Part shown: piece after piece, positions 30,364-39,859 of the stretch
Layout of the letters: the number at the start of each line of letters is the position of its first letter
How positions within the stretch are numbered: the first letter of the stretch is position 1
DNA from: Billgrantia lactosivorans
Lineage (GTDB): Bacteria; Pseudomonadota; Gammaproteobacteria; Pseudomonadales; Halomonadaceae
Reading direction: 5' to 3'
Length of the DNA: 64,000 nt
Assembly (NCBI RefSeq): GCF_003254665.1
Contig: NZ_QHGY01000003.1
Coordinates: forward strand, 124,286 to 188,285
Translations under genes and position numbers: made by a program
Notes under the pieces: model-generated
Seen by the model: only the letters and a program-made list of their open reading frames with translations
What the model was told of the DNA's origin: nothing
The model's database searches: none

Positions 30364-31290
30364 CTAGGGCAGCTGCTCCTCCTCCTCGTCGGCCTCCTTC
30401 TTCGGCGGTATCAGGTCCTTGCGCTCCAGGTGCACGGTCAGCAGCAGCGCCGCCGCCACGTAGATGGAGGAGAAGGTGCCCACCACGATGCCGAGGATCA
30501 GGGCGATCGAGAAGTAGTGGATCATGTCGCCGCCGAGCACTAGCAGCGCCAGCAGCACCAGCAGCGTGGTGCCGGAGGTCGCCAGCGTGCGCGACAGGGT
30601 GAGGTTGATCGCCTCGTTGAAGATCGCCGGCATGTCGTCGATGCGCGAGGTGCGGATCGTCTCGCGGATGCGGTCGTAGACGACGATGGTGTCGTTGAGC
30701 GAGTAGCCGATCACCGCCAGCAGCGCCGCCAGCACGGTGAGGTCGAACTCCATCTGGAACAGCGAGAAGACGCCGACCACGACGATCACGTCGTGGATCA
30801 GCGCCAGCAGCGCGCCGATGGCGAACTTGTACTGGAAGCGGAAGGCAACGTAGAGCATCACGATGCCCAGTGCCACCAGCAGCCCCAGGCCGCTCTGGTC
30901 GCGCAGCTGCTCGCCGACCTGGGCGCCGACGAACTCGGCGCGCACCAGCTCCACGGCGTCGCCTTCGGCGCGCAGCAGCTCGACCACGCGATCGCCCACC
31001 TCGGCATCGAAGGCCTGCTGCAGGCGGATCAGCACCTCGTTGGAGGCGCCGAAGGTCTGTACCGAGACATCGCGGAACTCGGCGGCCTCTAGGGTCTGGC
31101 GCACCGCGTCCAGCGACGGGGCGACGGCATAGCGAACCTCGACCAGGGTGCCGCCGGTGAAGTCCAGCCCCAGGTTGAGCTGCTGGAACAGCAGCGAGGC
31201 GATCGACACCAGGAGCATCAGGCCGGAGATCGCGAAGGCGATCCGCCGCTTGCCCATGAAGTCGAACTGTCGGTTGACGAGGGTCTTCAT
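30364..31290 (-). CDS. secF: Protein translocase subunit SecF
   Basis: A 308-residue membrane protein with six predicted transmembrane helices, partner of SecD in proton-driven completion of Sec export. Signatures: GLDFTGGTLVEV after TM1, and GYSLNDTIVVYDRIRE near the third-fourth helix. ATG 31290 is chosen (GAGGTGG lies 5 bases upstream) over GTG 31296. It lies 22 bp downstream of secD. Confidence 0.96.
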   Translation of the reverse strand: MKTLVNRQFDFMGKRRIAFAISGLMLLVSIASLLFQQLNLGLDFTGGTLVEVRYAVAPSLDAVRQTLEAAEFRDVSVQTFGASNEVLIRLQQAFDAEVGDRVVELLRAEGDAVELVRAEFVGAQVGEQLRDQSGLGLLVALGIVMLYVAFRFQYKFAIGALLALIHDVIVVVGVFSLFQMEFDLTVLAALLAVIGYSLNDTIVVYDRIRETIRTSRIDDMPAIFNEAINLTLSRTLATSGTTLLVLLALLVLGGDMIHYFSIALILGIVVGTFSSIYVAAALLLTVHLERKDLIPPKKEADEEEEQLP

Positions 31291-31312
31291 AACCACCTCA
31301 AGTTGGTGAGCC

Positions 31313-33163
31313 TTAGATCCAGAGCTTCTTGACCGGCTTGCCGCCGAAGGTGAGGTTCACCATCGCGCGGGTCACCATCAGGGCGGTGAACAGCGAGGTG
31401 AGGATCCCCAGCGACAGGGTCACGGCGAAGCCCTTGACCGGGCCGGTGCCGATCGAGAACAGGATGATCGCCACCAGCAGGGTGGTGATGTTGGCGTCCA
31501 CGATCGAGCTGAAGGCGCGTTCGTAGCCGGCATGGATCGCCTGCTGCACCGAGAGCCCGCCGCGCAGCTCCTCGCGTATGCGCTCGAAGATCAGCACGTT
31601 GGCGTCCACCGCCATGCCCAGCGTCAGCACGATGCCGGCGATGCCGGGCAGCGTGAGGGTGGCGCCGAGCAGCGACATGGCGGCCACCAGCAGGGTCAGG
31701 TTCAAGGCCAGGGCGAGGTTGGCGAAGATGCCGAACACCTTGTAGCGGATCAGCATGAACAGCACCACCAGCAGCAGGCCGATCTGTACCGACATGAGGC
31801 CGCGCTCGATGTTCTCGGCGCCGAGGCTCGGGCCGATGGTGCGCTCCTGGACGAAGTAGATCGGGGCCGCCAGCGAGCCGGAGCGCAGCAGCAGGGCCAG
31901 GTCGGCCGCCTCGGTGGGCGAGTCGAGCCCGGTGATGCGGAAGCTGTTGCCCAGCGCGCTCTGGATGGTGGCCAGGCTGATCAGGCCGCGCTCGGTGTAG
32001 GGCTCGCGGACCGTGACCTCCTCGCCGTCCTCCATCACCGTGCGCTCGCGGGTCTTGTGCTCGATGAACAGCACCGCCATGTTGCGCCCGATGTTGGTGC
32101 GGGTGGCGCGGTTCATCAGCGTGCCGCCGGTCCCGTCGAGGTTGATGTTGACCTGGGGACGGCCGTTCTCGTCGAAGTTGCGGCTGGCACTGGAGACGCT
32201 GTCGCCGGTGATGATCACGTCGCGCATCAGGTCGGCGGTGCGATCGGGGTCGTTGCGGAAGGGGAAGGTCTCGGTCTCGGCGTCCGGGGTGTCCGGGCGC
32301 GCCTCGAGGCGAAACTCCAGGTTGGCGGTGGCGCCCACCACCCGCTTGGCGGCCACGGTGTCCTGCACGCCGGGCAGCTCGACGACGATACGATCCGGGC
32401 CCTGGCGCTGCACCAGCGGCTCCGCCACGCCCAGCTCGTCCACCCGGTTGCGCAGGGTGGTGAGGTTCTGGTTGATGGCGTAGTCCTCGATCTCGGCCAC
32501 GGCCTGATCGGTGAGCGTCATCACCAGCAGCGAGGCGCGCCCGTCCTGCTCGCTGGCGTAGTCGAAATCGTTGAATTCACGGCTGATCAGCCGGCGCGCG
32601 TTGTCGCGATCCTCTTCGCTGGCGAAGGTGATGGTCAGGGTGCGGCCATCGACATCGGTGCCGCGGTAGCGGATGCGTTCGCTGCGCAGCTGCTCGCGCA
32701 TGGCGCTGGCGTTGACCTCCAGGCGCTGGGTCAGCGCTGCCTCCATGTCGACCTCGAGCAGGAAGTGCACGCCGCCGCGCAGGTCCAGGCCCAGTGTCAT
32801 GGGGGAGGCGGAGAGGCTCTGCAGCCAGGCGGGGGTCGATTCGGCGAGGTTGAGTGCGACGACGTAGTCGTCGCCGAGCTGCTCGGCGATCAGGTCGCGC
32901 GTGCGCAGCTGGTGGTCGGCGTCGTCCAGGCGAATCAGCACGCTGGCTTCCTCGCGCTCGATGGCCTTGATGTCGATGTCGGCATCGCGGAGGGACTGCT
33001 GGACGCGCTCGAGCTGAGCCTCATCGAGGGTGGAATCACCCTGGGCGCTGCTGATCTGAACCGCCGGGTCCTCGGGAAAGAGATTGGGCAGCGAGTAGAG
33101 CAGGCCGACGAGCAGCACGATGAGTATCAGCAGATACTTCCACAAGGGATAACGGTTGAGCAT
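31313..33163 (-). CDS. secD: Protein translocase subunit SecD
   Basis: A 616-residue membrane protein: TM1 at the N-terminus, a large periplasmic P1 domain (GLDLRGGVHFLLEVD near residue 125), and five C-terminal transmembrane helices with TLPGIAGIVLTLGMAVDANVLIFERIREE, the conserved proton-path motif. It works with SecF and YajC at SecYEG. Order yajC-secD-secF is canonical. Confidence 0.97.
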   Translation of the reverse strand: MLNRYPLWKYLLILIVLLVGLLYSLPNLFPEDPAVQISSAQGDSTLDEAQLERVQQSLRDADIDIKAIEREEASVLIRLDDADHQLRTRDLIAEQLGDDYVVALNLAESTPAWLQSLSASPMTLGLDLRGGVHFLLEVDMEAALTQRLEVNASAMREQLRSERIRYRGTDVDGRTLTITFASEEDRDNARRLISREFNDFDYASEQDGRASLLVMTLTDQAVAEIEDYAINQNLTTLRNRVDELGVAEPLVQRQGPDRIVVELPGVQDTVAAKRVVGATANLEFRLEARPDTPDAETETFPFRNDPDRTADLMRDVIITGDSVSSASRNFDENGRPQVNINLDGTGGTLMNRATRTNIGRNMAVLFIEHKTRERTVMEDGEEVTVREPYTERGLISLATIQSALGNSFRITGLDSPTEAADLALLLRSGSLAAPIYFVQERTIGPSLGAENIERGLMSVQIGLLLVVLFMLIRYKVFGIFANLALALNLTLLVAAMSLLGATLTLPGIAGIVLTLGMAVDANVLIFERIREELRGGLSVQQAIHAGYERAFSSIVDANITTLLVAIILFSIGTGPVKGFAVTLSLGILTSLFTALMVTRAMVNLTFGGKPVKKLWI

Positions 33164-33311
33164 GGGAGCCCTGCCTAGGTTGCGTAAAGAAGGCTACGGG
33201 ACGGCAGTGCGGCCGAGTGCCCGACCCGCGAGGGAGGGGCACCCGGCCGCCATGCGACCCCCGCCGTTACCCGGCTCGGGGAGCCGCCGGCAAGGGCGAG
33301 GAGCATCGACG

Positions 33312-33641
33312 TCAGATGGACTTGATGGTGCCCTTGGGCAGCACGTTGGCCACGGCATTCTTCTGTACGTTGACTTCGGTGTTCTCGGCGATTTCCAGGG
33401 TGAGGAACTCGTCGCCCACCTTGGTGATGCGACCCACCAGGCCGCCGCCGATCACCACCTCGTCGCCCTTGGACAGGCCGCCGACCAGCTCGCGGTGCTG
33501 CTTGGCACGCTTGGACTGCGGGCGCCACAGCAGGAAGTAGAAGATCAGCACGAAGCCGACCAGCATGACGATCTGGGCGATGCCGCCGCCCGCGGCACCG
33601 GCGTCCTGGGCCATGGCCGGGGAGATGAAGAAGTCCAGCAT
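33312..33641 (-). CDS. yajC: Sec translocon accessory subunit YajC
   Basis: A 109-residue protein with one N-terminal transmembrane helix (about 18-38) and a basic cytoplasmic domain (RPQSKRAKQHRELVGGLSKGDEVVIGGGLVGRI). The ATG at 33641 (MLDFFISPAMAQD) is preferred; the longer frame adds an Arg-rich stretch that is not family-like. AGGAGA lies 12 bases upstream. A 148-bp gap separates it from secD and holds nothing I recognise. Confidence 0.94.
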   Translation of the reverse strand: MLDFFISPAMAQDAGAAGGGIAQIVMLVGFVLIFYFLLWRPQSKRAKQHRELVGGLSKGDEVVIGGGLVGRITKVGDEFLTLEIAENTEVNVQKNAVANVLPKGTIKSI

Positions 33642-33733
33642 GAGAAGCGTATCTCCTGAGAAGGTAAGTTGGGTCGCGAATGAAAACACTGCTGACCGCC
33701 GCCGGCGTCTTGGCCGATGCCGACGGCCGGCTG

Positions 33734-34927
<1,194 letters not shown>

Positions 34928-35968
34928 TCAGGGATTCCGGCGGGTCAGGAACATGGCGTCGCCATAGCTGAAGAACGCATAGCGCTCGGCCACGGCCGCG
35001 CGGTAGGCCGCCATGGTGGTTTCGTAGCCGGCGAAGGAGGCGACCAGCATCAGCAGGGTCGACTCGGGCAGGTGGAAGTTGGTGATCAGGCCGTCCACGC
35101 AGCGCCAGCGGTAGCCGGGATAGATGAAGATATCGGTCTCGCCGCTGAACGGGGCGATCTCGCCGTCGGAGCCGGCCGCACAGGCACTCTCCAGGCAGCG
35201 CACGCTGGTGGTGCCCACCGCGATCACCCGGCGTCCCGCGGCCCGCGCGGCGCGCACCTTGTCGCAGGCCGCCTCGCTGACCTCGATCCATTCGCTGTGC
35301 ATGCGATGCTCGCGAATGTCCTCGGCGCGCACCGGCTGGAAGGTGCCGGCGCCCACGTGCAGGGTGACGAAGGCGCTCTCGACGCCGGCTTCGGCCAGGC
35401 GTTGCAGCAACGGCTCGTCGAAGTGCAGCCCGGCGGTGGGGGCGGCCACGGCGCCGTCGCGGCGGGCATAGACGGTCTGGTAGCGGTCGCGGTCGGCGAC
35501 CTCGTCGGCGCGGTCGATGTAGGGCGGCAGCGGCATGTGGCCATGGCGCTCCAGCAGCTCGATCAGCGGCGTGTCGCCGAGAAAGCGCAGCTCGAACAGC
35601 GCCTCGCGACGGCCCTCGACCACCGCGCGCACGCCGCCCTCGAGGATCAGCTCGGTGCCGGGCTTGGGCGACTTGCTCGAGCGGATATGGGCCAGCCCGC
35701 GGTGGGCGTCCAGCGGCCGCTCCAGCAGCATCTCCACCTTGCCGCCGCTGGCCTTGTGGCCGTGCAGCCGCGCCGGGATCACCCGGGTGTCGTTGAATAC
35801 CAGCAGGTCGCCGGGCGCGAGCAGCCCCATCAGGTCGGTGAAGCGGCGGTGGGCCAGCGCACCACTCTCGCCGTCCACGCAGAGCAGGCGGCAGTCGCTG
35901 CGCCGCTCGGAGGGATAACGGGCGATCAGCTCCTCGGGAAGCTCGTAGTGGAAGTCGGCGCGCTGCAT
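34928..35968 (-). CDS. queA: S-adenosylmethionine:tRNA ribosyltransferase-isomerase QueA
   Basis: A 346-residue enzyme that transfers and isomerises the ribosyl part of SAM onto preQ1-tRNA to give epoxyqueuosine. Start ATG 35968 gives the canonical [19 protein letters not shown]. Other signatures: [39 protein letters not shown] and [23 protein letters not shown]. The frame runs 63 codons further upstream toward the tRNA gene but without family similarity. Confidence 0.96.
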   Translation of the reverse strand: MQRADFHYELPEELIARYPSERRSDCRLLCVDGESGALAHRRFTDLMGLLAPGDLLVFNDTRVIPARLHGHKASGGKVEMLLERPLDAHRGLAHIRSSKSPKPGTELILEGGVRAVVEGRREALFELRFLGDTPLIELLERHGHMPLPPYIDRADEVADRDRYQTVYARRDGAVAAPTAGLHFDEPLLQRLAEAGVESAFVTLHVGAGTFQPVRAEDIREHRMHSEWIEVSEAACDKVRAARAAGRRVIAVGTTSVRCLESACAAGSDGEIAPFSGETDIFIYPGYRWRCVDGLITNFHLPESTLLMLVASFAGYETTMAAYRAAVAERYAFFSYGDAMFLTRRNP

Positions 35969-36066
35969 GCAGGTGGGTCCGCAAAAGGTCGAAACGGGCG
36001 GCTGGCGGGCAGCCGCAGACAGCCGGCAAGGATACCGAAAAACGCCCTGCGCGTCAGGCCTTCCGA

Positions 36067-36094
36067 TTGACCTGCCACACCGGCCACGTATAAT
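36067..36094 (+). promoter_or_regulatory. Strong sigma-70 promoter of tRNA-Leu
   Basis: TTGACC (36067-36072) and a perfect TATAAT (36089-36094) are 16 bases apart, ending 10 bases before the mature tRNA. A GC-rich stretch (gctcggcgct) follows the -10, resembling a stringent discriminator. Confidence 0.85.
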
Positions 36095-36104
36095 GCTCGG
36101 CGCT

Positions 36105-36191
36105 GCCGGCGTGGCGGAATTGGTAGACGCAGCGGATTCAAAATCCGCCGCACGCAAGTGCTTGTCGGTTCGAGTCCGACCGCCGGTACCA
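36105..36191 (+). tRNA. tRNA-Leu (anticodon CAA)
   Basis: An 87-nt class II tRNA with acceptor stem gccggcg/cgccggt, anticodon loop ttcaaaa (anticodon CAA), a long variable arm, a T loop with ggttcgagtcc, and encoded CCA (36189-36191). Its 3' end is the integration site of the following island and remains intact. Confidence 0.95.
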
Positions 36192-36192
36192 C
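36174..36192 (+). other. attL-like site at the tRNA-Leu 3' end
   Basis: The sequence gtccgaccgccggtaccac recurs in decayed form, gtccgaccgcc followed by taccac with two bases missing, at 42929-42945. Together they look like the left and right junctions of an integrated element. Confidence 0.6.
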
Positions 36193-36315
36193 ATTTACTT
36201 CCCAGGTTTTCCCAAGCCTTTCCAGAATCGCTGTAAACTCCCGGTTTTCAGCGAGTTTCTTATCCCAGCCTTTCCCATGATGCCTCTTTACATCCCAGAA
36301 TTTTGGGGATATCAG

Positions 36316-36355
36316 TGGGGGTATGTCTTGATGCCTTGCGCCCAGGTACCCCCAT
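36316..36355. repeat. Arm-type motifs left of the integrase
   Basis: tgggggtat (36316-36324) and gtacccccat (36346-36355, the reverse complement of ATGGGGGTAC) match motifs at the other end of the element. The second overlaps the integrase start codon. Confidence 0.5.
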
Positions 36356-37571
36356 GAAGCTGACTGCTACCGCCATCAAACAAGCCAAACCCGCTCAGCG
36401 CGATTACAAGATGAGTGACGGTAAATCGTTGTATTTGCTTGTAAAAAAGAATGGGTCAAAATACTGGAGACTCAAGTACCGTTCCTTGGGCAAGGAAAAA
36501 TTGCTGGCGCTGGGGGTGTATCCTGAAGTCTCGCTGGCTGAGGCCCGTCGTGTGGCCAGTGAGTCACGGGAGCTCATTCGACAAGGCATCGATCCACTGG
36601 AATACCGAAAGCAGCGCCAGCAACAGAATGTGGACAACGCCCGCAACAGTTTCAAGGCGATTGCTCATGAGTGGTGGAGCCATGAGCAAGGCCGCTGGGA
36701 GAAAGGGCATGCTCAGAGGGTGTGGAAGTCGCTAGAGGTTGATATGTTCCCATACATTGGGAATAAGCCTATCACAGCGATTACACCACCCGAGGTATTA
36801 GCTGCCATTCGGAAGGTTGAGGCCCGGGGAGCCCTGGACGTGGCGGGTCGCGTGTTGCAGAGGACATCAGCAGTATTTCGTTTCGCCGTGCAGACGAGCA
36901 GGGCATCCGTGAACCCTGCTGCTGAACTGAAGGGGGTGCTCACCAAGCGCCGTGTCCAGCACCGTCCTGCCTTGCCCCGTGATGAGCTCCCAGAGTTCCT
37001 GAAGCAATTGGATGAATATCATGGTCACCCGGTGACTCGCCTTGCCTTGAAGCTGCTGGTGCTGACCTTTGTTCGTAGCGGTGAACTGCGCGGAGCTCGC
37101 TGGGATGAGTTTGACCTAGCCAACCGCCTCTGGCGCATCCCTGGCGAGCGTATGAAAATGAGTGTTGAGCATCTGGTTCCATTGTCTCCACAGGCTATCA
37201 ATGTGCTCAGGGAGCTCAATGCGATAACAGGTCAATACGACCTGGTATTTCCAAGTGATCGCAACCGCCATAAGTCGATGAGCGAGAACACATTGCTCTA
37301 TGCTATGTACCGCATGGGGTACAGGTCTCGTGCTACACCACATGGATTTCGAGCGGTGGCATCATCGATCCTCAATGAAGCAGGATTTAACCCCGACGCC
37401 ATTGAACGCCAGCTAGCTCATATCGAACGTGACCAAGTGCGAGGGGCCTACACGCATTTAGCCAAGTACATGGACGAACGCAAGCACATGATGGATTGGT
37501 ACTCTGACCATCTTGATCAGCTCCAAGCGGGCACCGCAAATGTGGTACCGCTGCGGAAAAATGTTGTTTGA
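36354..37571 (+). CDS. P4-type tyrosine integrase
   Basis: A 405-residue tyrosine recombinase of the phage P4 class. Arm-binding DUF4102 domain at about 1-90 (TATAIKQAKP, DGKSLYLLVKKNGSKYWRLKY), core-binding domain at about 95-185, catalytic domain at about 205-385. Catalytic residues: R241 (FVRSGELRG), K268 region, H330 and R333 (PHGFRAVA), H356 (LAHIERD) and Y366 (GAYTH). Start ATG 36354 is chosen because it gives the family N-terminus; the longer frame passes through the arm-type site. It lies next to tRNA-Leu and should catalyse insertion there. It appears intact. Confidence 0.95.
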   Translation: MKLTATAIKQAKPAQRDYKMSDGKSLYLLVKKNGSKYWRLKYRSLGKEKLLALGVYPEVSLAEARRVASESRELIRQGIDPLEYRKQRQQQNVDNARNSFKAIAHEWWSHEQGRWEKGHAQRVWKSLEVDMFPYIGNKPITAITPPEVLAAIRKVEARGALDVAGRVLQRTSAVFRFAVQTSRASVNPAAELKGVLTKRRVQHRPALPRDELPEFLKQLDEYHGHPVTRLALKLLVLTFVRSGELRGARWDEFDLANRLWRIPGERMKMSVEHLVPLSPQAINVLRELNAITGQYDLVFPSDRNRHKSMSENTLLYAMYRMGYRSRATPHGFRAVASSILNEAGFNPDAIERQLAHIERDQVRGAYTHLAKYMDERKHMMDWYSDHLDQLQAGTANVVPLRKNVV

Positions 37572-37621
37572 ATCCAATTCCATAGATGTTTGAATTGTAT
37601 TACAGCGATTGAATCCAATTC
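37568..37621. repeat. Direct repeats downstream of the integrase
   Basis: The 13-mer ttgaatccaattc occurs at 37568-37580 and 37609-37621, with a related ttgaat at 37590. The first copy overlaps the integrase stop. Possible binding sites for the AlpA-like protein or for integrase; no direct proof. Confidence 0.4.
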
Positions 37622-37747
37622 TAAAAAAATTGTCTTGGCAACCTAGTTTAGGGTTGCTAGCGTATAAGTGCTGTTGCATCATAGGAGGTCAGAGTTTAGA
37701 GAAGTGTAGTTTGCTTCCACTCTCTGACACATAGGGAGTTTCTGTTG

Positions 37748-37936
37748 ATGAACAGGCTTATTAAAAGAAAAGTGGTTTTGGAGAAAACTGCTCTTAGTAA
37801 TTCTTCACTTTATAGGTTGATTGCTTCTGGTGACTTTCCGCCGCCAATACAGCTTGGGGCGCGTTCAGTTGCTTGGGTGGAGTTTGAGGTGGAAAAGTGG
37901 ATTGAGGGTAAGATGAGCTTATCCCGATCCTCGTGA
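37748..37936 (+). CDS. AlpA-family regulator/excisionase-like protein
   Basis: A 62-residue winged-helix protein of the AlpA/MerR-like class: KVVLEKTALSNSSLYRLIASGDFPPPIQLGARSVAWVEFEVEKWI is the typical pattern of a helix-turn-helix plus wing. ATG 37748 is used, with GGGAG upstream; a TTG at 37745 is ignored. AlpA proteins in P4-like islands regulate the integrase or promote excision. It stands between int and the defence genes. No gene lies in the AT-rich 176 bp upstream. Confidence 0.85.
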   Translation: MNRLIKRKVVLEKTALSNSSLYRLIASGDFPPPIQLGARSVAWVEFEVEKWIEGKMSLSRSS

Positions 37937-38095
37937 ATAGAAGTTATCACTATATTTAATTTTGACATTGCGGCTGCTTCGAAAGAAGTGGCCATTTTTC
38001 ATTTATTGAAGAATTGCCTAGCTTTTGCTATTTTGTTTCCTGAGCATGGCGGGCGTGAAATAACACAAATACTATAGGGCGCAGGGAGGAGAGGG

Positions 38096-39859
38096 ATGTC
38101 TATTCTTGTAAGCATGGTCCGCGTTTCAGGGTTTAGAGGCATTGAGAATTTTGAGATTGAGCTTGGAAAGACTACTGTTCTGACAGGCATGAATAATGCA
38201 GGGAAGACTTCCCTCTTAAAATCTCTGCAATTGGCATTAGCTGGCCGGCAATCCTTAACCAATGATGATTTATATATCAAAGGGAATAGTGCTGCTGAGA
38301 AAATTGTTATTGATACTCTAATTGTTCCTGTTGATGAGGCAGGTGCTCGCGTTAATGACTTTGGTGAAGATTGGGAAATACTTTTTACTACTGATAGAAT
38401 AAGAACAGATGGTGAGCAAGATTTCATACCACTAAGGACAGTAGCCCGCTTTGATCCGGTTAAAAATTCCTTTGATTATGAGCAATTCATAATGCAGGTT
38501 TGGCCACCGTTCTTCGAGGGTGGTGTTTACTGGCATGAAACGCCTGATGGATCTAAGTCAAGGTTTTCTTTTGACGAAATTCCATTTTTCCTTGTGGATG
38601 CACAGCGGGATATTTTAGAAGACACAAAGTTAAGAAACTCGTATCTCGGGAAAATGCTATCTCGGGTAGAATACTCTGACGATGATGTGTTTGAAATTGA
38701 AGAGCAAATAAGAAGTTTGAACGAAAGAGCAGTAGAAGGAAGCGACATACTTAGGGGTATAAAGCTGGCGTTGAGCGAGCTAGATACCGCAATGAGCTCA
38801 AGCAGCGATGGTGTTGAAATTACTCCATTCACTAAAAAGATACGTGATTTAAGCAAGGGGCTGACAATATACTATGCTGATGGAGAAGATAGTTTTTCAA
38901 TGGAATACCATGGCATGGGAACTCGAAGCTGGTCTTCTTTGTTGACGCTTAAAGCTTTCATTAACTTGCTCAGTAAAAGCTCGGTACGTGAAGGCATGGT
39001 TTTTTTCCCCATCGTAGCAGTGGAAGAGCCTGAGGCGCACTTGCATCCAAATGCTCAAAAGAAAATATATAAGCAGATTGCTGATATTGAAGGGCAGAAA
39101 ATAATTTCCACTCACTCGCCATATATAGCCGCTTCTTCGTGCTTGGCAGAGGTGCGTAGCTTTTACAAAGATGATGTTTTGAGATGTGGAAGAATTAATA
39201 CTGAGGAGTTGACTTCTGAAGAAGCTAGAAAAATATCTCGCCAGGTAGTGAGTAGTAGAGGCGAAATGTTTTTCTCTAAGTTAATAGTGTTCGTTGAAGG
39301 AGAGACTGAAGAGCAGGCGCTGCCAATTTTCTTTGACTTCCACTTTGGAGTCTCCCATGTCGAAATGGGGGTTGATTTCGTTTCTGTCAATAGTTATACG
39401 GCTTATTTGCCTTTTTTAAGGTTTTCTGAGGGGTTGAACATCCCTTGGCTGATTTATAGTGATGCAGAAGAAAGTGCAAAAAAATCTGTGTCGAAGCAAT
39501 TAAAAAAGATTGGGAAGAGTGAGGATGAAGTTGGTAATTTTGTTGTCTTTGTTGATGATGGTAATGACTTCGAGAGGCAGCTAATCCAAGATGGCTATAC
39601 TGAAGAAATCAAACAAGCCATTGCTTCTTTTGATGTCTACCAAACGGAACAGCATAGAAATGCAAGAGAGGAACAAAGGCTCGCTGAGATAGCGGCCTAT
39701 ACCAACGATGAGCTTTACGGTATCATAACGTCTGATAAAACCAAGTACGGCCCAGTTTTAGCCGAACTTATAGTGCGAGGTGGTAAAGCCCTTCCGCCTA
39801 AAATCATCGACCTTTTTTCTAAGGTAAGGTCGGTTCTTGGGAGTCAAGACAATGCATAG
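38096..39859 (+). CDS. gajA: GajA-like OLD-family ATPase/TOPRIM nuclease
   Basis: A 587-residue protein close to the length of known GajA. N-terminal ABC-type ATPase: Walker A GMNNAGKT (31-38), Walker B with VAVEEPEAHLHP near 306 and H-loop STHSPY near 338. C-terminal TOPRIM nuclease: VFVEGETEEQAL near 398, then IYSDAEES near 455 and VFVDDGND. Together with the overlapping UvrD-like helicase gene this is the Gabija architecture (GajA plus GajB), where GajA nicks phage DNA when nucleotides are depleted. The ATG follows GGGAGGAGAGGG. Base composition is AT-rich, unlike the host. A lone OLD nuclease is the alternative reading. Confidence 0.85.
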   Translation: MSILVSMVRVSGFRGIENFEIELGKTTVLTGMNNAGKTSLLKSLQLALAGRQSLTNDDLYIKGNSAAEKIVIDTLIVPVDEAGARVNDFGEDWEILFTTDRIRTDGEQDFIPLRTVARFDPVKNSFDYEQFIMQVWPPFFEGGVYWHETPDGSKSRFSFDEIPFFLVDAQRDILEDTKLRNSYLGKMLSRVEYSDDDVFEIEEQIRSLNERAVEGSDILRGIKLALSELDTAMSSSSDGVEITPFTKKIRDLSKGLTIYYADGEDSFSMEYHGMGTRSWSSLLTLKAFINLLSKSSVREGMVFFPIVAVEEPEAHLHPNAQKKIYKQIADIEGQKIISTHSPYIAASSCLAEVRSFYKDDVLRCGRINTEELTSEEARKISRQVVSSRGEMFFSKLIVFVEGETEEQALPIFFDFHFGVSHVEMGVDFVSVNSYTAYLPFLRFSEGLNIPWLIYSDAEESAKKSVSKQLKKIGKSEDEVGNFVVFVDDGNDFERQLIQDGYTEEIKQAIASFDVYQTEQHRNAREEQRLAEIAAYTNDELYGIITSDKTKYGPVLAELIVRGGKALPPKIIDLFSKVRSVLGSQDNA

